Counted from the first letter of the stretch, positions 1-9,609 are shown. The stretch is DNA of 64,000 nt from Brachybacterium subflavum (GCF_009299795.1 NZ_VIGP01000001.1:124001-188000), one strand, 5' to 3'. Numbers and translations: made by a program. Notes: generated from the sequence alone by a model not told the origin.

Positions 1-2710
1 TGCCCGGGCCGCGGTGCTCGTCCGCGGTGCGGGGGCCGAGCGGCAGGTCGGTCATGGCCAGCGGGCTGCGAAGGCCACGGCGGGTGGCAGGGTCTGCGGC
101 CTCCCCGGCCTCCCCGGCCCCGTCGATCGCCGTGGTGCGCACTCGCGCGGGCAGATCGCCGTGGCCGGAGACGTGGATGACCTCGGTCCCGTCCTGCCAG
201 GAGAGCAGGGGCGCCTCGCCTTCGACGAGCGCGTCGAGAGCCGACCCGGTGCCGTCGCCGCTGAGCACGGTGACATCGGCCGCGCGGGTGAGCGCCACGT
301 ACTGCAGACGCCCCGCCTCCTCGCGCTCCTTGCGGGCGGCGCGCCGAGGATGCTCGGCCTCGGCGAGCTTCTCCTGCAGGGGCGCGTAGCTGTCGAGCAC
401 GCGCGGCCAGTAGCGCAGGGAGCGGCCGTCCAGGGGGCGCAGCACGTCGAGGTCCGCGGCGGGCACCACGAACACGCCGCCGGTGTGGGCGCGCTCGGTC
501 GCCTTCGCCGGGAGCATCACGACCACGCGCGACCACTCGAGTCCCTTCGCGCCGTGGATCGTGCCCACCCACACGGTGTCGGGGATTCCGGTGAGGTCGG
601 GGCCCGCCGCTGTCTCGTCGAGCACGGCACGCAGCCCCGTGAGGGTGGTGGGCACCGAGGCCGAGCGCGCCTGGTCGGCGTAGTCGGCCGCGAGACGGCG
701 CAGAGCGTCCAGGGTGCGCAGGCGCTGCTCGGGCAGGGGCCAGGAGCGCAGCCGCTCGGGAAGGTCGAGGGCGTCGATGACGGCGGCGATCATCTCCACG
801 GGGCTGAGGCCGATGCACTCCTCCCGCAGTGCGCGCAGTCCGGCGAGGGAATCGTCCTCCCACCAGGACTGCAGCACCTCCCGCCGCCCGTCGCGATCCT
901 GCGGTGCAGTGAGGTCCCGGAACCAGCTCGCGTTCGCGCCGTGGTCCGGCAGCAGGTCCACGAGCTCGGTGAGCGCGAGGGAATCGGAGACGTCGAGGGT
1001 GATCGCGAGCGCGGCCCGCACCAGGCGGCCTTCACGGGTGCCCAGGATCGGGCCGCCCTGCCCGGAGGCGGGGACACCGCGCAACTGGAGGGCGGAGACG
1101 ACCTCGGCGGCCTGCGCGTTGCTGCGCACCAGCACGGCCACGTCCCCGGGGCCGGCGCCGTCCTCGGCGAGCATGCGCACCACGCCGTCGGCGATGCCGG
1201 CGGCGTGCTCGGGGGCGCTCCTGTAGCGGTTGCTGAAGTCGGGGATCCAGGCCTCGATGCGGCCGTCGGTCCGGCCCTGCTCGGCCCGGCGCGCGGCCGC
1301 CTCGGGGGCCGCCGTGAGCACCACGCGCTCGCGCGGCAGATGGGGGAAGACCTGTGGGAAGACGGCGCTGACCAGCTCCAGGACCTGCTCCTGGGAGCGC
1401 CACGAGTGCTCGAGGTCGCGGATGGTCCCCTCGCCGAGGTCTGTCGTGCCCCCGCTCACCGTGTCGAGCACGCCGAGCATGAGGTCGGGGTCGGCGTCGC
1501 GGAACCCGTAGATGGCCTGCTTGGGGTCGCCCACCCAGATCAGGTCCTCAATCTGGCGGCCGAGCTCGAGGAACAGGGCCAGCTGGATGGGGGAGGTGTC
1601 CTGGAACTCGTCGACCGCGAGAAGGCGGAAGCGGGCGCCGATCGCGTAGCGGGCGCGCTCGCTCGTGCGCAGCAGGTGCAGGGCGAGCACCTCCTGGTCG
1701 ATGAAGTCCATCAGGGCGAGCTCGTTCTTGAACTGGGCGTAGGCCTCGAGCGAATCCGCGGCGGTGGTGACGACGAGCTCGATGAGAGCGCGGATGTCGC
1801 GCTGCAGGACGGGACTGGCCGGCAGCTCCTCGGCGATCTCGATGGCGAGGCCGACGAGGGCGGTGTCCACGTCCTTGCTGTACACGTACTTGCCGGTGCC
1901 ATCCGGGTCGCCGGCCTTGCCCGCGGCGACGCGAGCGAGCTTCGCCCAGGCCGACCACGGCGTGCGGGCGCCCTGGCCGAGGGTGCGGCGCAGCTGGTGC
2001 AGGGTCTCGAGGCGCTTGGCGATGACGCCCGCGGCCTTCTCCTCCTGCGGCGTCCCGCCGGCGGCTCCGTCGACCTGTGCCTGGAGTCCGTCCAGCACGG
2101 TGTCGAGGTGTCCGAGCCAGGCGCGGCGGTGGTCCTCGGCGCCGGGCTCGGGCAGCGCCGCGGCGCGGAAGTCCTCCCAGGAGTCCTCGGTGCTCCCGCG
2201 CAGCTGATCGGCGCCCACGTCGTTGGTGCGGGCACGGACGGCGAGGGCCTGCACGTGATCGCGCCAGAACGAGGACGGGGCGAACGGGTTGGCGGCGCTC
2301 TTCTCGCTGTCGTGCTCGGTGCGCGCGAGCAGGTCGCTCGCACGGTCGCCCGCGCGTGCGACGGCCTCGTCGATCGCGGCGTCGAAGGACGCGGAGGCGC
2401 GCTCCTGGTCGAGGACCTGCACCTCGGGCGAGATGCCTGCGTCCAGTGCGAACTCGCGCACGAGCTCGCCCGCCACGGCGTTGACGGTGCCGATCAGGGC
2501 GCTGTCGATGCCGCGGGCGGCCTCGGTCTGCCCGCGCTCGAGCAGCGTGCGGCGCACGCGGTCGGAGAGCTCGTCGGCCGCCTTCACGGTGAAGGTGGTC
2601 GCGATGAGCTGGGAGGGCTCGAGACCCGCGCTCATCCGGTCGGCGATCTCCTGGGTGAGCGTATGGGTCTTCCCGGAGCCCGCGGAGGCGTTGATCAGGG
2701 TGAAGCTCAT
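1..2710 (-). CDS. UvrD/RecB-type ATP-dependent DNA helicase (AddA-like), 3' end outside window
   Basis: Superfamily 1 helicase expected to unwind DNA in a helicase-nuclease complex used in double-strand-break processing. About 903 codons are visible and the C-terminus lies beyond base 1. Seen: Walker A SAGSGKT at residues ~8-14, motif II VDEFQDTS, motif V TIHGAKGLEW, and motif VI YVALTRA. The ATG at 2710 overlaps the stop of the upstream nuclease gene by one base (TGATG), so the two are probably translationally coupled. The order nuclease then helicase resembles addB-addA. It is not the AdnA layout, because no nuclease domain is seen in the visible part, although a C-terminal domain could lie off the edge. 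Confidence 0.9.
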   Translation of the reverse strand, partial: MSFTLINASAGSGKTHTLTQEIADRMSAGLEPSQLIATTFTVKAADELSDRVRRTLLERGQTEAARGIDSALIGTVNAVAGELVREFALDAGISPEVQVLDQERASASFDAAIDEAVARAGDRASDLLARTEHDSEKSAANPFAPSSFWRDHVQALAVRARTNDVGADQLRGSTEDSWEDFRAAALPEPGAEDHRRAWLGHLDTVLDGLQAQVDGAAGGTPQEEKAAGVIAKRLETLHQLRRTLGQGARTPWSAWAKLARVAAGKAGDPDGTGKYVYSKDVDTALVGLAIEIAEELPASPVLQRDIRALIELVVTTAADSLEAYAQFKNELALMDFIDQEVLALHLLRTSERARYAIGARFRLLAVDEFQDTSPIQLALFLELGRQIEDLIWVGDPKQAIYGFRDADPDLMLGVLDTVSGGTTDLGEGTIRDLEHSWRSQEQVLELVSAVFPQVFPHLPRERVVLTAAPEAAARRAEQGRTDGRIEAWIPDFSNRYRSAPEHAAGIADGVVRMLAEDGAGPGDVAVLVRSNAQAAEVVSALQLRGVPASGQGGPILGTREGRLVRAALAITLDVSDSLALTELVDLLPDHGANASWFRDLTAPQDRDGRREVLQSWWEDDSLAGLRALREECIGLSPVEMIAAVIDALDLPERLRSWPLPEQRLRTLDALRRLAADYADQARSASVPTTLTGLRAVLDETAAGPDLTGIPDTVWVGTIHGAKGLEWSRVVVMLPAKATERAHTGGVFVVPAADLDVLRPLDGRSLRYWPRVLDSYAPLQEKLAEAEHPRRAARKEREEAGRLQYVALTRAADVTVLSGDGTGSALDALVEGEAPLLSWQDGTEVIHVSGHGDLPARVRTTAIDGAGEAGEAADPATRRGLRSPLAMTDLPLGPRTADEHRGPG

Positions 2711-5661
2711 CAGTTCCCTCCCGTGAGCATGCACAGCTGGGCGTAGTCGCTGCGGCCGCAGTGGTCCTCGATGAGGATCCGGCCGTCGGCCCGGGCGAGA
2801 TCGCGCTGGGCGGCCACGGCCTTCTGCCGCGCCCGGTATGGGGCGTCGACGGGGATGCCGGTGTCCTCGAGGAGCTGCCGGCAGCCCAGGGCGACGGTGC
2901 CGGCCGCGATCTCGTCGAGTCGGGCCTGCACGCCCTCGACGAGCCGGCGCCATGCGTCGCCCACGTCCATCGGGCTGCGGCGGTGGGCGTCCAGGGCGCG
3001 GTTCGCGCTGATGAACTCGCCGCTGCGCAGCAGGAAGTAGCCGACGTCGGCCGGGTGCTGAGCATCGGCCGGGGAACCGGGGTCCTCGGCGAGCGACCAG
3101 GCGTAGGACGCCAGCTGGACGGCCGCGCTTGTGTCGAACAGATCGCCGTAGCGGGTGCGGGAGAACGACCACTTGAGGTCGATGACGGTGGGGCTGCCGT
3201 CCGCGTCCTCGGCGTCGAGATCACGGCTGCCGACGAAGGAGACCCCGCGCGGTCCGCTGGCCAGCTGCAGCGTCAGCGGTCGCTCGAATCCGGATTCGGT
3301 GCCGGTGACACGCAGGCCGGCGTCGGCGAGGCCGGCGAAGAGCTCGCGCAGGCTGCGCACCGCCCGGTCCCGGACCTCGGTGCGCTCGAAGGCGCGGCCG
3401 GGCAGGTCCAGCTCGGAGGCGAGCTGGGGGACCAGGGAGTCGAACACCTCGCCGATGCGGCGCGGGTCCGGCGGCTCGAGCGGCGCGCCGCCGAGGCCGG
3501 AGTCCATGCGCTCGTCCACGAGGGCCTCGACGACCGCGTGGACGAGGGTGCCGATCATCCGGGGGCCGGTGGGCAGGGAGGCGACGTGCGCGGGGCGGAT
3601 GCCCAGCGCGTACTCGAGCACCCAGTGGTGCGGGCATTCCAGGAGCGTCTGGGCCTGGGTGAACGACAGCCTCTCGGGAAGCAGGTGGTCCAGGCGGTGA
3701 CCCGCACTGCGGCGGGTGGTGGGCTCGGTGGACAGGTCCTGCAGGTCGGGGGTGCGCACGGAGAGCGTGCGGCCGGCGAGGGACCAGGAGACCCCGTCGA
3801 CCAGCTGCGCGGGGGTGAGGCGGTCCCGCGCCGAGCGCCCCGCCCCGGCCTCGAGGTGGGTGAGCAGACCGCTGGGGGTCGGCTCCTTCTCGAGGCGGCG
3901 TCCGGGCAGCACGGCGATCAGGCGGCTCGCGCCGCGCAGCGCCCGCAGGGCCGCGCCGACATGCAGCGCCGACTCCTGCGCGGGCGGCAGCAGGCGGGCG
4001 CCGAACTCCTCGAGCGTCTGCACTTCGTCCGGGTCCCAGAGCATCGGGGAGGGTAGGGCGTCCTCGGCGGGTCCCCACCACAGCACGGTGCCGCCCTCGG
4101 CATGCAGCTGCGCGGGCCGCGTGGCGACCGACCACAGTGCGACCTCGGCGCGCGCGAGCGGGGAGCGGCCGGCGCCGCCGCAGGCGTCGATGATCTGCTG
4201 GAGGGTGCGGCGGCTCAGCGGGACGCCCGGCTCGAGCATCCCCAGCACCGTGCGCAGCGACGTCACCTGGGACAGGCTCGCGAGCAGATCGCCCTCGCCG
4301 CGGGCGACGGCGCGCAGGCGCTCTGTGAGCAGACCGAGCCGCTCGCCGAGCGCGCCGGGGAGCAGGGCGTCGGCCGACAGCGGGTCGCTGACCAGCCGAT
4401 CGATCCCGCGGGCCGCCTCGAGCGCTCGGCGCTCCCGGTCGCGGGACTCCGCAGGGGCGGTCGCCGCCCTCTCCTCCAGACGCGCGAGGGCGTCCCGCCA
4501 GGCGGGGCCGATGCCGGGCTCGCGGGTGAGGGCGCGCAGCAGCTCGCGGCGCGCGGCGGCGGGGACCAGTCCGATCGGCTCGTCGTCCCGGTGCATCCCC
4601 GGCAGCACGCGCAGGTCCAGCAGGGCCGCGAGCTGATGGACGTCCACCGGTGCGGTCGCGACGTCGAGGAAGAGCCCGAGCACCTGATGATGGGCGCGGT
4701 CCGTCGAGGGATCGACGGCACCGATCGCGGGCATGCCCCGCCGGTGCAGGGCGCGGTCCAGCACGGTGGTGTCGGTCGTGGCGAGGACGCTCAGCGGCCG
4801 GTCGCCGGCTCCCACGGGATCGGCGGCATCGGTCCCGGGGTCCGCGGGAGCGCTGAGGAAGCGGGCGGCGACGTCCGCGGCGCTCCACTCGTCCAGGCAC
4901 TGCACGACCTCGAGGTCGGGCGCCTCCTGAGGGCCGGTGCCTGCGTGGCGCAGGCGCACCCCTGCGGCGTCGAGGAGCTCGAACAGCCGCGGCCACAGTC
5001 CCGGCAGCGCGGTCGGGTACTCGGCGAGGGTGATGACGTCGATCCCCAGCGGCCACGAGGCGTCCAGGGAGTCGAGCTCGGTGAGGGTGTCGACGACCTC
5101 GCGCAGGTCATCGGCGGGTCCGGGGGAGAGGGTTGAGGCACGACCGCCGGGGCCGCTGGTCCCGGGCAAGCCGACGACCGCACGGTGCTCGAGGTCCCGC
5201 ACCGCCGCGAGGCGCTCGGGCAGACGGTGGATCGGCTCCGGCGCGCTCCAGCCGGCCTCGATGCTCGCATCGCGCAGTCGCAGGAGGTGCGCGGCCGTGC
5301 TCCAGGGGTCGACGGCGAAGGAGGGCTCGGGCCAGAATCTGCTGCTGCCGCCGCCGCGATCGGTGCCCCCGGTCGCCCGCTCGGCGATGATCTCCCCGAT
5401 CAGGCGCATGGTCTGGGCGATGCGCACGGCGTGCTCGACGGGGGGATGCGTGAGTGCGAGACGCCCCTGCAGCAGCGCGACGAGACCCCGCGGGCCCAGA
5501 CGCGCATCCGGTGCACCGCCGTCGCGACCCGCGGCGTCGCGGTCGTCCGCCGGGGTGTCGACGCCGCCTGCCGGGCAGCCGGTCGACGTGCCCCCCGCGC
5601 GCCGCGCGGATGCGCTGGCCCAGTCCGCGCCGTCGGCCGTCCATCCGAACTCGATCTCCAT
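2710..5661 (-). CDS. PD-(D/E)XK nuclease family protein (AddB/RecB-like), 983 aa
   Basis: Probable partner of the downstream helicase. The C-terminal third carries a RecB-type nuclease: a lead Cys in LLECPHHW, the histidine segment GTLVHAVVEAL, the core VIDLKWSFS and the helix QLASYAW. Cys residues in LLEC, LGCRQ, DHCGRS and QLCML could form the iron-sulfur staple typical of AddB-type nucleases (inference). The N-terminal two thirds look like an inactive helicase-like scaffold with no Walker A. The ATG at 5661 follows a purine-rich GGAAGGGGG; a -10-like TACTGT lies about 27 bases upstream. It is first in the operon and its stop overlaps the helicase start. Confidence 0.88.
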   Translation of the reverse strand: MEIEFGWTADGADWASASARRAGGTSTGCPAGGVDTPADDRDAAGRDGGAPDARLGPRGLVALLQGRLALTHPPVEHAVRIAQTMRLIGEIIAERATGGTDRGGGSSRFWPEPSFAVDPWSTAAHLLRLRDASIEAGWSAPEPIHRLPERLAAVRDLEHRAVVGLPGTSGPGGRASTLSPGPADDLREVVDTLTELDSLDASWPLGIDVITLAEYPTALPGLWPRLFELLDAAGVRLRHAGTGPQEAPDLEVVQCLDEWSAADVAARFLSAPADPGTDAADPVGAGDRPLSVLATTDTTVLDRALHRRGMPAIGAVDPSTDRAHHQVLGLFLDVATAPVDVHQLAALLDLRVLPGMHRDDEPIGLVPAAARRELLRALTREPGIGPAWRDALARLEERAATAPAESRDRERRALEAARGIDRLVSDPLSADALLPGALGERLGLLTERLRAVARGEGDLLASLSQVTSLRTVLGMLEPGVPLSRRTLQQIIDACGGAGRSPLARAEVALWSVATRPAQLHAEGGTVLWWGPAEDALPSPMLWDPDEVQTLEEFGARLLPPAQESALHVGAALRALRGASRLIAVLPGRRLEKEPTPSGLLTHLEAGAGRSARDRLTPAQLVDGVSWSLAGRTLSVRTPDLQDLSTEPTTRRSAGHRLDHLLPERLSFTQAQTLLECPHHWVLEYALGIRPAHVASLPTGPRMIGTLVHAVVEALVDERMDSGLGGAPLEPPDPRRIGEVFDSLVPQLASELDLPGRAFERTEVRDRAVRSLRELFAGLADAGLRVTGTESGFERPLTLQLASGPRGVSFVGSRDLDAEDADGSPTVIDLKWSFSRTRYGDLFDTSAAVQLASYAWSLAEDPGSPADAQHPADVGYFLLRSGEFISANRALDAHRRSPMDVGDAWRRLVEGVQARLDEIAAGTVALGCRQLLEDTGIPVDAPYRARQKAVAAQRDLARADGRILIEDHCGRSDYAQLCMLTGGN

Positions 5662-5808
5662 GTGCGCCCCCTTCCGCTCACACAGTAGGGGAGCAGGCCG
5701 ACAATCCGTGCCGCCATGTGCACGAACGAGATGTGGGGAGGACCGGTGACGGCGCGCCCGGCCTCGTCAGCCGCTCGGGGGACTCCTCCCGCCGCTGCGT
5801 CCGTGCCG

Positions 5809-7362
5809 TCACAGCCGCGCGAACTCCTGCACCCAGCTCGCCTCGGACTGCGGGGCGCGCCCGGGGACGAGGCGCCCGTCCTCGACGTACCCCTCCTCCC
5901 GGTCCGTGAGGGCCGTGACCAGCAGCCGGCGGTGCCGGGAGAGCTCGTCGGCATGGGAGGGGTCCGCGGCGAGGTCGGTGAGCTCGTGCGGGTCGGCATC
6001 GAGGTCGAAGAGCTGCTCGTGGCCGTCGCCGGAGAACCAGATGTACTTGAAGCGCGGCGTGCGGATCCACTGCATCGAATGGCGCCCGAGGGCACTGATC
6101 ACGTGCTCGCCGTGCAGGTGATCGCGCACGCGCGGTACGGCCGCGGCAGCGCTCGACGGCGCGCCGTCCCCGTCGTCGGCCCCGTCCTCGGTCCCTGCCC
6201 GCAGGGACGGCAGCAGGCTCGCGCCGTCGACGTCCTCGGGGATCGGGACGCCCGCGAGGTCCAGCAGCGTGGGCATCAGGTCGCGCAGCTCGACGATCTC
6301 GTCGACCTCGCGCGGGGCTCCCGTGCCCTCGCGCAGGGATGCCGGCAGGTGCAGCAGGAAGGGGATGTGCGACGAGCCCTCGTACGCGACGGACTTGCGG
6401 TACATGTCGTGGTCGCCGAGCATCTCGCCGTGGTCGGACACGAAGGCGACCACCGTGTTCTCCAGCAGACGCAGATCGTGGAGGGTCTCCTGGAGCCTGT
6501 TCATCTGCAGGTCGATGAACTCGATGCTCCCGTAGTAGCCCGCGCGGACGTCGTGGTGCACCGACTCCTTGCGCGCGCCGAACTCGGCCTCGACCTCATG
6601 GTCGCGGCGGAAGCCGTCGAAGCGCGAGACCCAGGTGCCCATGGGCCGCTGCGCGTGCGGCTGGGCGCGGTACTTGTCCCACAGCCAGCCGGGCGGATCG
6701 AAGGGCGCATGCGGCCGGTGGAAGGACATGTAGAGGAAGAAGGGACGGGTGGGGTCGCGGCGCTGGAGGAAGCGGAAGGACTCGTCGGCGACCCAGCGCG
6801 TGGGGTGCAGCCGCTCCTCGCGCTCCCACGGGCGGGCCGTCATCGCGTTGCAGCCGATGCCGGTCTCCTGGTGGTCGGCGCGCGGATCGCCGGTCTCCCG
6901 GCGCAGCCAGTCGACGTAGTCGTCGCTCGCGCCCGAGGCACCGCCGGTGGCGCGCCGCGAGACGTGCAGGAAGCCGTCGTGCAGGAGCACGTCGTCGAAT
7001 CCGCAGCGGGCCCGGTCGGGGAACACGTGCATCTTGCCCACGCCGAACGTCTGGTAGCCGGCCCCGCGCAGCGTCGAGGGCAGGGTCACGGGGTAGGCGG
7101 CGGGGAAGTCGATGCCCTCGCGGTATCCGTAGCGCCCGTGGGCCTCCTGGCTCTTCCCCGTCAGCAGGGCGACGCGGGCCGGGACGCAGGTGGGCGTCGC
7201 CGAGTAGGCCTTCGTGAAGCGGAAGCCGTCGCGCGCGAGCCGATCGAGGTACGGGGTGTCGATGTGCTCGTTCCCCGAGATGCCCAGGGCATCCGCGCGC
7301 ATCTGATCGACGCACACCACGATGAGGTTCGGGCGGGAGGGGGAGGAGGACGTCGCTGTCAT
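5809..7362 (-). CDS. Sulfatase family hydrolase, 517 aa
   Basis: Arylsulfatase/alkaline-phosphatase superfamily enzyme that hydrolyses sulfate (or related) esters. The N-terminal PNLIVVCVDQMR supplies the first metal-binding Asp. The motif CVPAR (Cys59 to Arg63) followed by LLTGK is the sulfatase signature in which Cys is converted to formylglycine. FVSDHGEMLGDH is the later metal-binding block. No signal peptide is seen, so it is probably cytoplasmic. The ATG at 7362 is preceded by CACAAT six bases upstream, consistent with a leaderless transcript. It stands alone, with no sulfatase-maturing enzyme in the window. The true substrate cannot be read from the sequence. Confidence 0.9.
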   Translation of the reverse strand: MTATSSSPSRPNLIVVCVDQMRADALGISGNEHIDTPYLDRLARDGFRFTKAYSATPTCVPARVALLTGKSQEAHGRYGYREGIDFPAAYPVTLPSTLRGAGYQTFGVGKMHVFPDRARCGFDDVLLHDGFLHVSRRATGGASGASDDYVDWLRRETGDPRADHQETGIGCNAMTARPWEREERLHPTRWVADESFRFLQRRDPTRPFFLYMSFHRPHAPFDPPGWLWDKYRAQPHAQRPMGTWVSRFDGFRRDHEVEAEFGARKESVHHDVRAGYYGSIEFIDLQMNRLQETLHDLRLLENTVVAFVSDHGEMLGDHDMYRKSVAYEGSSHIPFLLHLPASLREGTGAPREVDEIVELRDLMPTLLDLAGVPIPEDVDGASLLPSLRAGTEDGADDGDGAPSSAAAAVPRVRDHLHGEHVISALGRHSMQWIRTPRFKYIWFSGDGHEQLFDLDADPHELTDLAADPSHADELSRHRRLLVTALTDREEGYVEDGRLVPGRAPQSEASWVQEFARL

Positions 7363-7385
7363 GTCTCCATTGTGTCGTGCAGGAA

Positions 7386-7443
7386 AAGATATGAGGGTGG
7401 CGAGCCGAGATCCTGCGATCTCTGTTCGCCACCCTCACATCTT
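7386..7443. terminator. Nested stem-loop between band-7 gene and sulfatase
   Basis: Arms of about 19 bases (AAGATATGAGGGTGGCGA on the left, its near-exact complement on the right, two mismatches) enclose a second perfect hairpin, GAGATC-CTGC-GATCTC. The structure lies 39 bases beyond the stop of the band-7 gene, so it probably acts as its terminator. It is also upstream of the sulfatase start and could influence that promoter. Confidence 0.6.
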
Positions 7444-7481
7444 CGAGGCGTTCGGCCCGCCCGGGCGGGCCGCCCGCGGGG

Positions 7482-8624
7482 TCAGCCCTGCTGACCGGGG
7501 TGGGCCCACGGCGGCTGCTGGCCGCCGCCCTGGCCCTGCTGGCCCTGCGCCTGGTCGCGTGCCCGCTGGGCACCGCGCTCGGCGTCGGCCTTGGCCTCCT
7601 GAGCGCGCTGAGCGGCGGCGCGGCGCGCGGCCTCGGCCCGCTGGCGGCGGCTCTCGTCGGCCTGTGCGGCGTCCGCGCCGTCGCCCGCATCGGACGCCTC
7701 CTGGGCGGCCTGCGCCTGGAGCATCGCGGTGCGGATCTCCTCGCCCATCGAGCCGACGGTGCCGGGGTTCGAGGGCAGGAACAGCACGTTGGAGCGGCCG
7801 TTGCGGGCCACGTCCTGCATCGTGTCGAAGTACTGCGTCATCAGCAGCAGCTGCTCGGCGCTGGACTCGATGCCCACCTTGCGCAGCATCTCGTACTGCT
7901 CGGCGATGCCCATGGCGATCGCCTTGCGCTGCGCTGCCACGCCCTCGCCCTGCAGGCGCTTGGACTCGGCCTCCGCCTCGGCCTGGGTGACGCGCTTGAT
8001 CTTGTCGGCCTCGGCGAGGGACTGCGCGGCGACGCGGTCGCGCTGGGCGGCGTTGATCGAGTTCATCGAGTCGCGCACGCGCTGGTCCGGGGAGATGTCC
8101 TGGACCAGGGTGTTGACGATGTTGAAGCCGAACTCGCGCATGCGCTCGCTCAGCGTGTTCTCGACGCTGCGGGCGATGTCGTCCTTCGACTCGAACGCCT
8201 CGTCGAGCTCGAGGCCCGACAGCGCCGAGCGCACCGTGTCGAAGACGTAGGAGCGGATCTGGTTCTCAGGGTTCGACAGCCGGTAGTAGGCGTCGACGAC
8301 CTGGTCCTCCTTGATGACGTACTGCACCGCGACCGGCACCGTGACGAACACGTTGTCCTTGGTCTTGGACTCGATGTTGACCTCGAGCTGCTGGATGCGC
8401 AGCGAGATCGGACGCGTGGTGCTGTCCACGAACGGCGCCTTGACGTTCAGGCCGGGCGTGGCGACGCGCTTGAACTTCCCAAAGCGCTCGACGATCACGT
8501 TCTCCTGCGTGTGCACCGTGAACATGATGCTGGTGCGCAGGCCCCCGAACAGAAGCGCCGCCAGGATGGCCAGGACGACCACCAGGACGACGATCACGAT
8601 GAGGACGGCGATGGCCCCCTCCAT
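7482..8624 (-). CDS. SPFH/band-7 (stomatin/QmcA-like) membrane protein, 380 aa
   Basis: Membrane-anchored scaffold of the stomatin/prohibitin/flotillin family; such proteins form large oligomers in membrane microdomains. Residues ~4-28 form one hydrophobic helix, then the band-7 domain follows (QENVIVERFGKFKRV, then PFVDSTTRPISLR). A long charged coiled-coil region rich in Ala/Glu/Gln/Arg ends in a Gly/Gln/Pro tail. The ATG at 8624 has GAGAGGGG upstream. No NfeD-type partner is adjacent. A second, different SPFH protein occurs at 61755. The specific role is unknown. Confidence 0.88.
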   Translation of the reverse strand: MEGAIAVLIVIVVLVVVLAILAALLFGGLRTSIMFTVHTQENVIVERFGKFKRVATPGLNVKAPFVDSTTRPISLRIQQLEVNIESKTKDNVFVTVPVAVQYVIKEDQVVDAYYRLSNPENQIRSYVFDTVRSALSGLELDEAFESKDDIARSVENTLSERMREFGFNIVNTLVQDISPDQRVRDSMNSINAAQRDRVAAQSLAEADKIKRVTQAEAEAESKRLQGEGVAAQRKAIAMGIAEQYEMLRKVGIESSAEQLLLMTQYFDTMQDVARNGRSNVLFLPSNPGTVGSMGEEIRTAMLQAQAAQEASDAGDGADAAQADESRRQRAEAARRAAAQRAQEAKADAERGAQRARDQAQGQQGQGGGQQPPWAHPGQQG

Positions 8625-8783
8625 GGGATCCCCTCTCGTTGTGCGTGTGCATCCCTGTGCGGGCGCACGGGATGGGACTCAGGTCACGCTATCAGTGCGG
8701 AGGAGGTCGCCCCGGGGCGCGTCCGGGCCGGTCGGGAGCGGTACGGACGCCGCAGCGGGGGCGTGGGAGGCGCGCTCGCGGGC

Positions 8784-9311
8784 TCAGGCCGCGTCGGCCC
8801 CGAGCTCCTCGCGGACCCTGCGCTCGATGCGCGAGGGCGGCACGGGCGGCGCATAGCGCCGCAGCACCCGACCTTCGGGGGAGACCAGGAACTTCGTGAA
8901 GTTCCAGCTGATGCGGCCCCCGATGAGTCCGCCCTTCTGCGTCTGCAGCCACGACCACACGGGGTGCGCCTCGGGGCCGTTGACCTTCACGGCGGAGAAC
9001 ATCGGGAAGGTGACGTCGAAGTTGTCGGTGCAGAACTCTTCGATCTGCTCGTCCTCCTCGAGCTCCTGATGGAACTGGTCCGAGGGGAAGCCGAGGACGG
9101 AGAAGCCCTGGTGGTGGTACCTGCGGTGCAGGTCCTCGAGGTCCTGCAGCTGCCGGGTGAACAGGCAGCGCGAGGCCGTGTTGACCACGAGCACGAGCTG
9201 CCCGCGGAACTGGTCGAGGGAGACCTCGTCGCCGGTGATCGAGGTGGCGGTGAAGTCGTGCAGGGTGAGGGTGCGCGGGGACGACGCATGGAGGTCGGGC
9301 TGTGTCGCCAT
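8784..9311 (-). CDS. Glutathione peroxidase-family (thiol) peroxidase, 175 aa
   Basis: Reduces hydroperoxides using a redox cysteine. The tetrad expected of the family is present: Cys49 (NTASRCLFT), Gln79 (FPSDQF), Trp136 and Asn137 (WNFTKF). In actinobacteria, which lack glutathione, such enzymes usually use thioredoxin or mycothiol (family knowledge). The usual FPCNQF is FPSDQF here, so the common extra Cys is absent. I chose the ATG at 9311 because GGAGGA lies about six bases upstream; a longer open frame exists but has no supporting signal. Confidence 0.9.
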   Translation of the reverse strand: MATQPDLHASSPRTLTLHDFTATSITGDEVSLDQFRGQLVLVVNTASRCLFTRQLQDLEDLHRRYHHQGFSVLGFPSDQFHQELEEDEQIEEFCTDNFDVTFPMFSAVKVNGPEAHPVWSWLQTQKGGLIGGRISWNFTKFLVSPEGRVLRRYAPPVPPSRIERRVREELGADAA

Positions 9312-9609
9312 GAATGCTCCTCCTCGATGGCGTGGTGGGGCGATAGCTCGGTGGGCGGGCCGATGGTGCGTCCGCGGCGGCGGGCGCCGCGTCGGCGCGC
9401 GAGGGCCGACGACGCGAGGGCGCCGCGGAGGATGTCGAAGGTGGGGGCTGCCGACGCGTGCGTCCGCGATCGGGCTACGCCATCGTAACGTGTCCCACTC
9501 CACAGATCCTGAGTGCGTCCGGCGGGCGGGACCGCGGATCGGCCGACGCGCTCAGCCGGGATCGCTCTGCCCACTCGCGCGCCCACTCGCACGCCCGCTC
9601 GCGCGAGGC
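9312..9609. other. Intergenic region with short tandem repeat
   Basis: No gene is seen in these 298 bases. Next to the kinase stop (9570-9605) lie three imperfect 12-base tandem copies of CCCACTCGCGCG. A TACGAT sequence on the minus strand near 9489 could be the -10 box for the peroxidase gene, which would give a leader of about 165 bases. Confidence 0.4.

Noticed and set aside
14-2746. A 910-codon open frame on the plus strand
   Set aside because: It is antisense to the UvrD-type helicase, has no recognisable domain, and its Gly/Ala/Arg/Val-rich composition is what GC-rich third positions produce on the opposite strand.
2710-5661. Naming the helicase-nuclease pair AdnAB
   Set aside because: AdnA and AdnB each carry helicase and nuclease domains; here the visible helicase has no nuclease motif and the nuclease partner has no Walker A.
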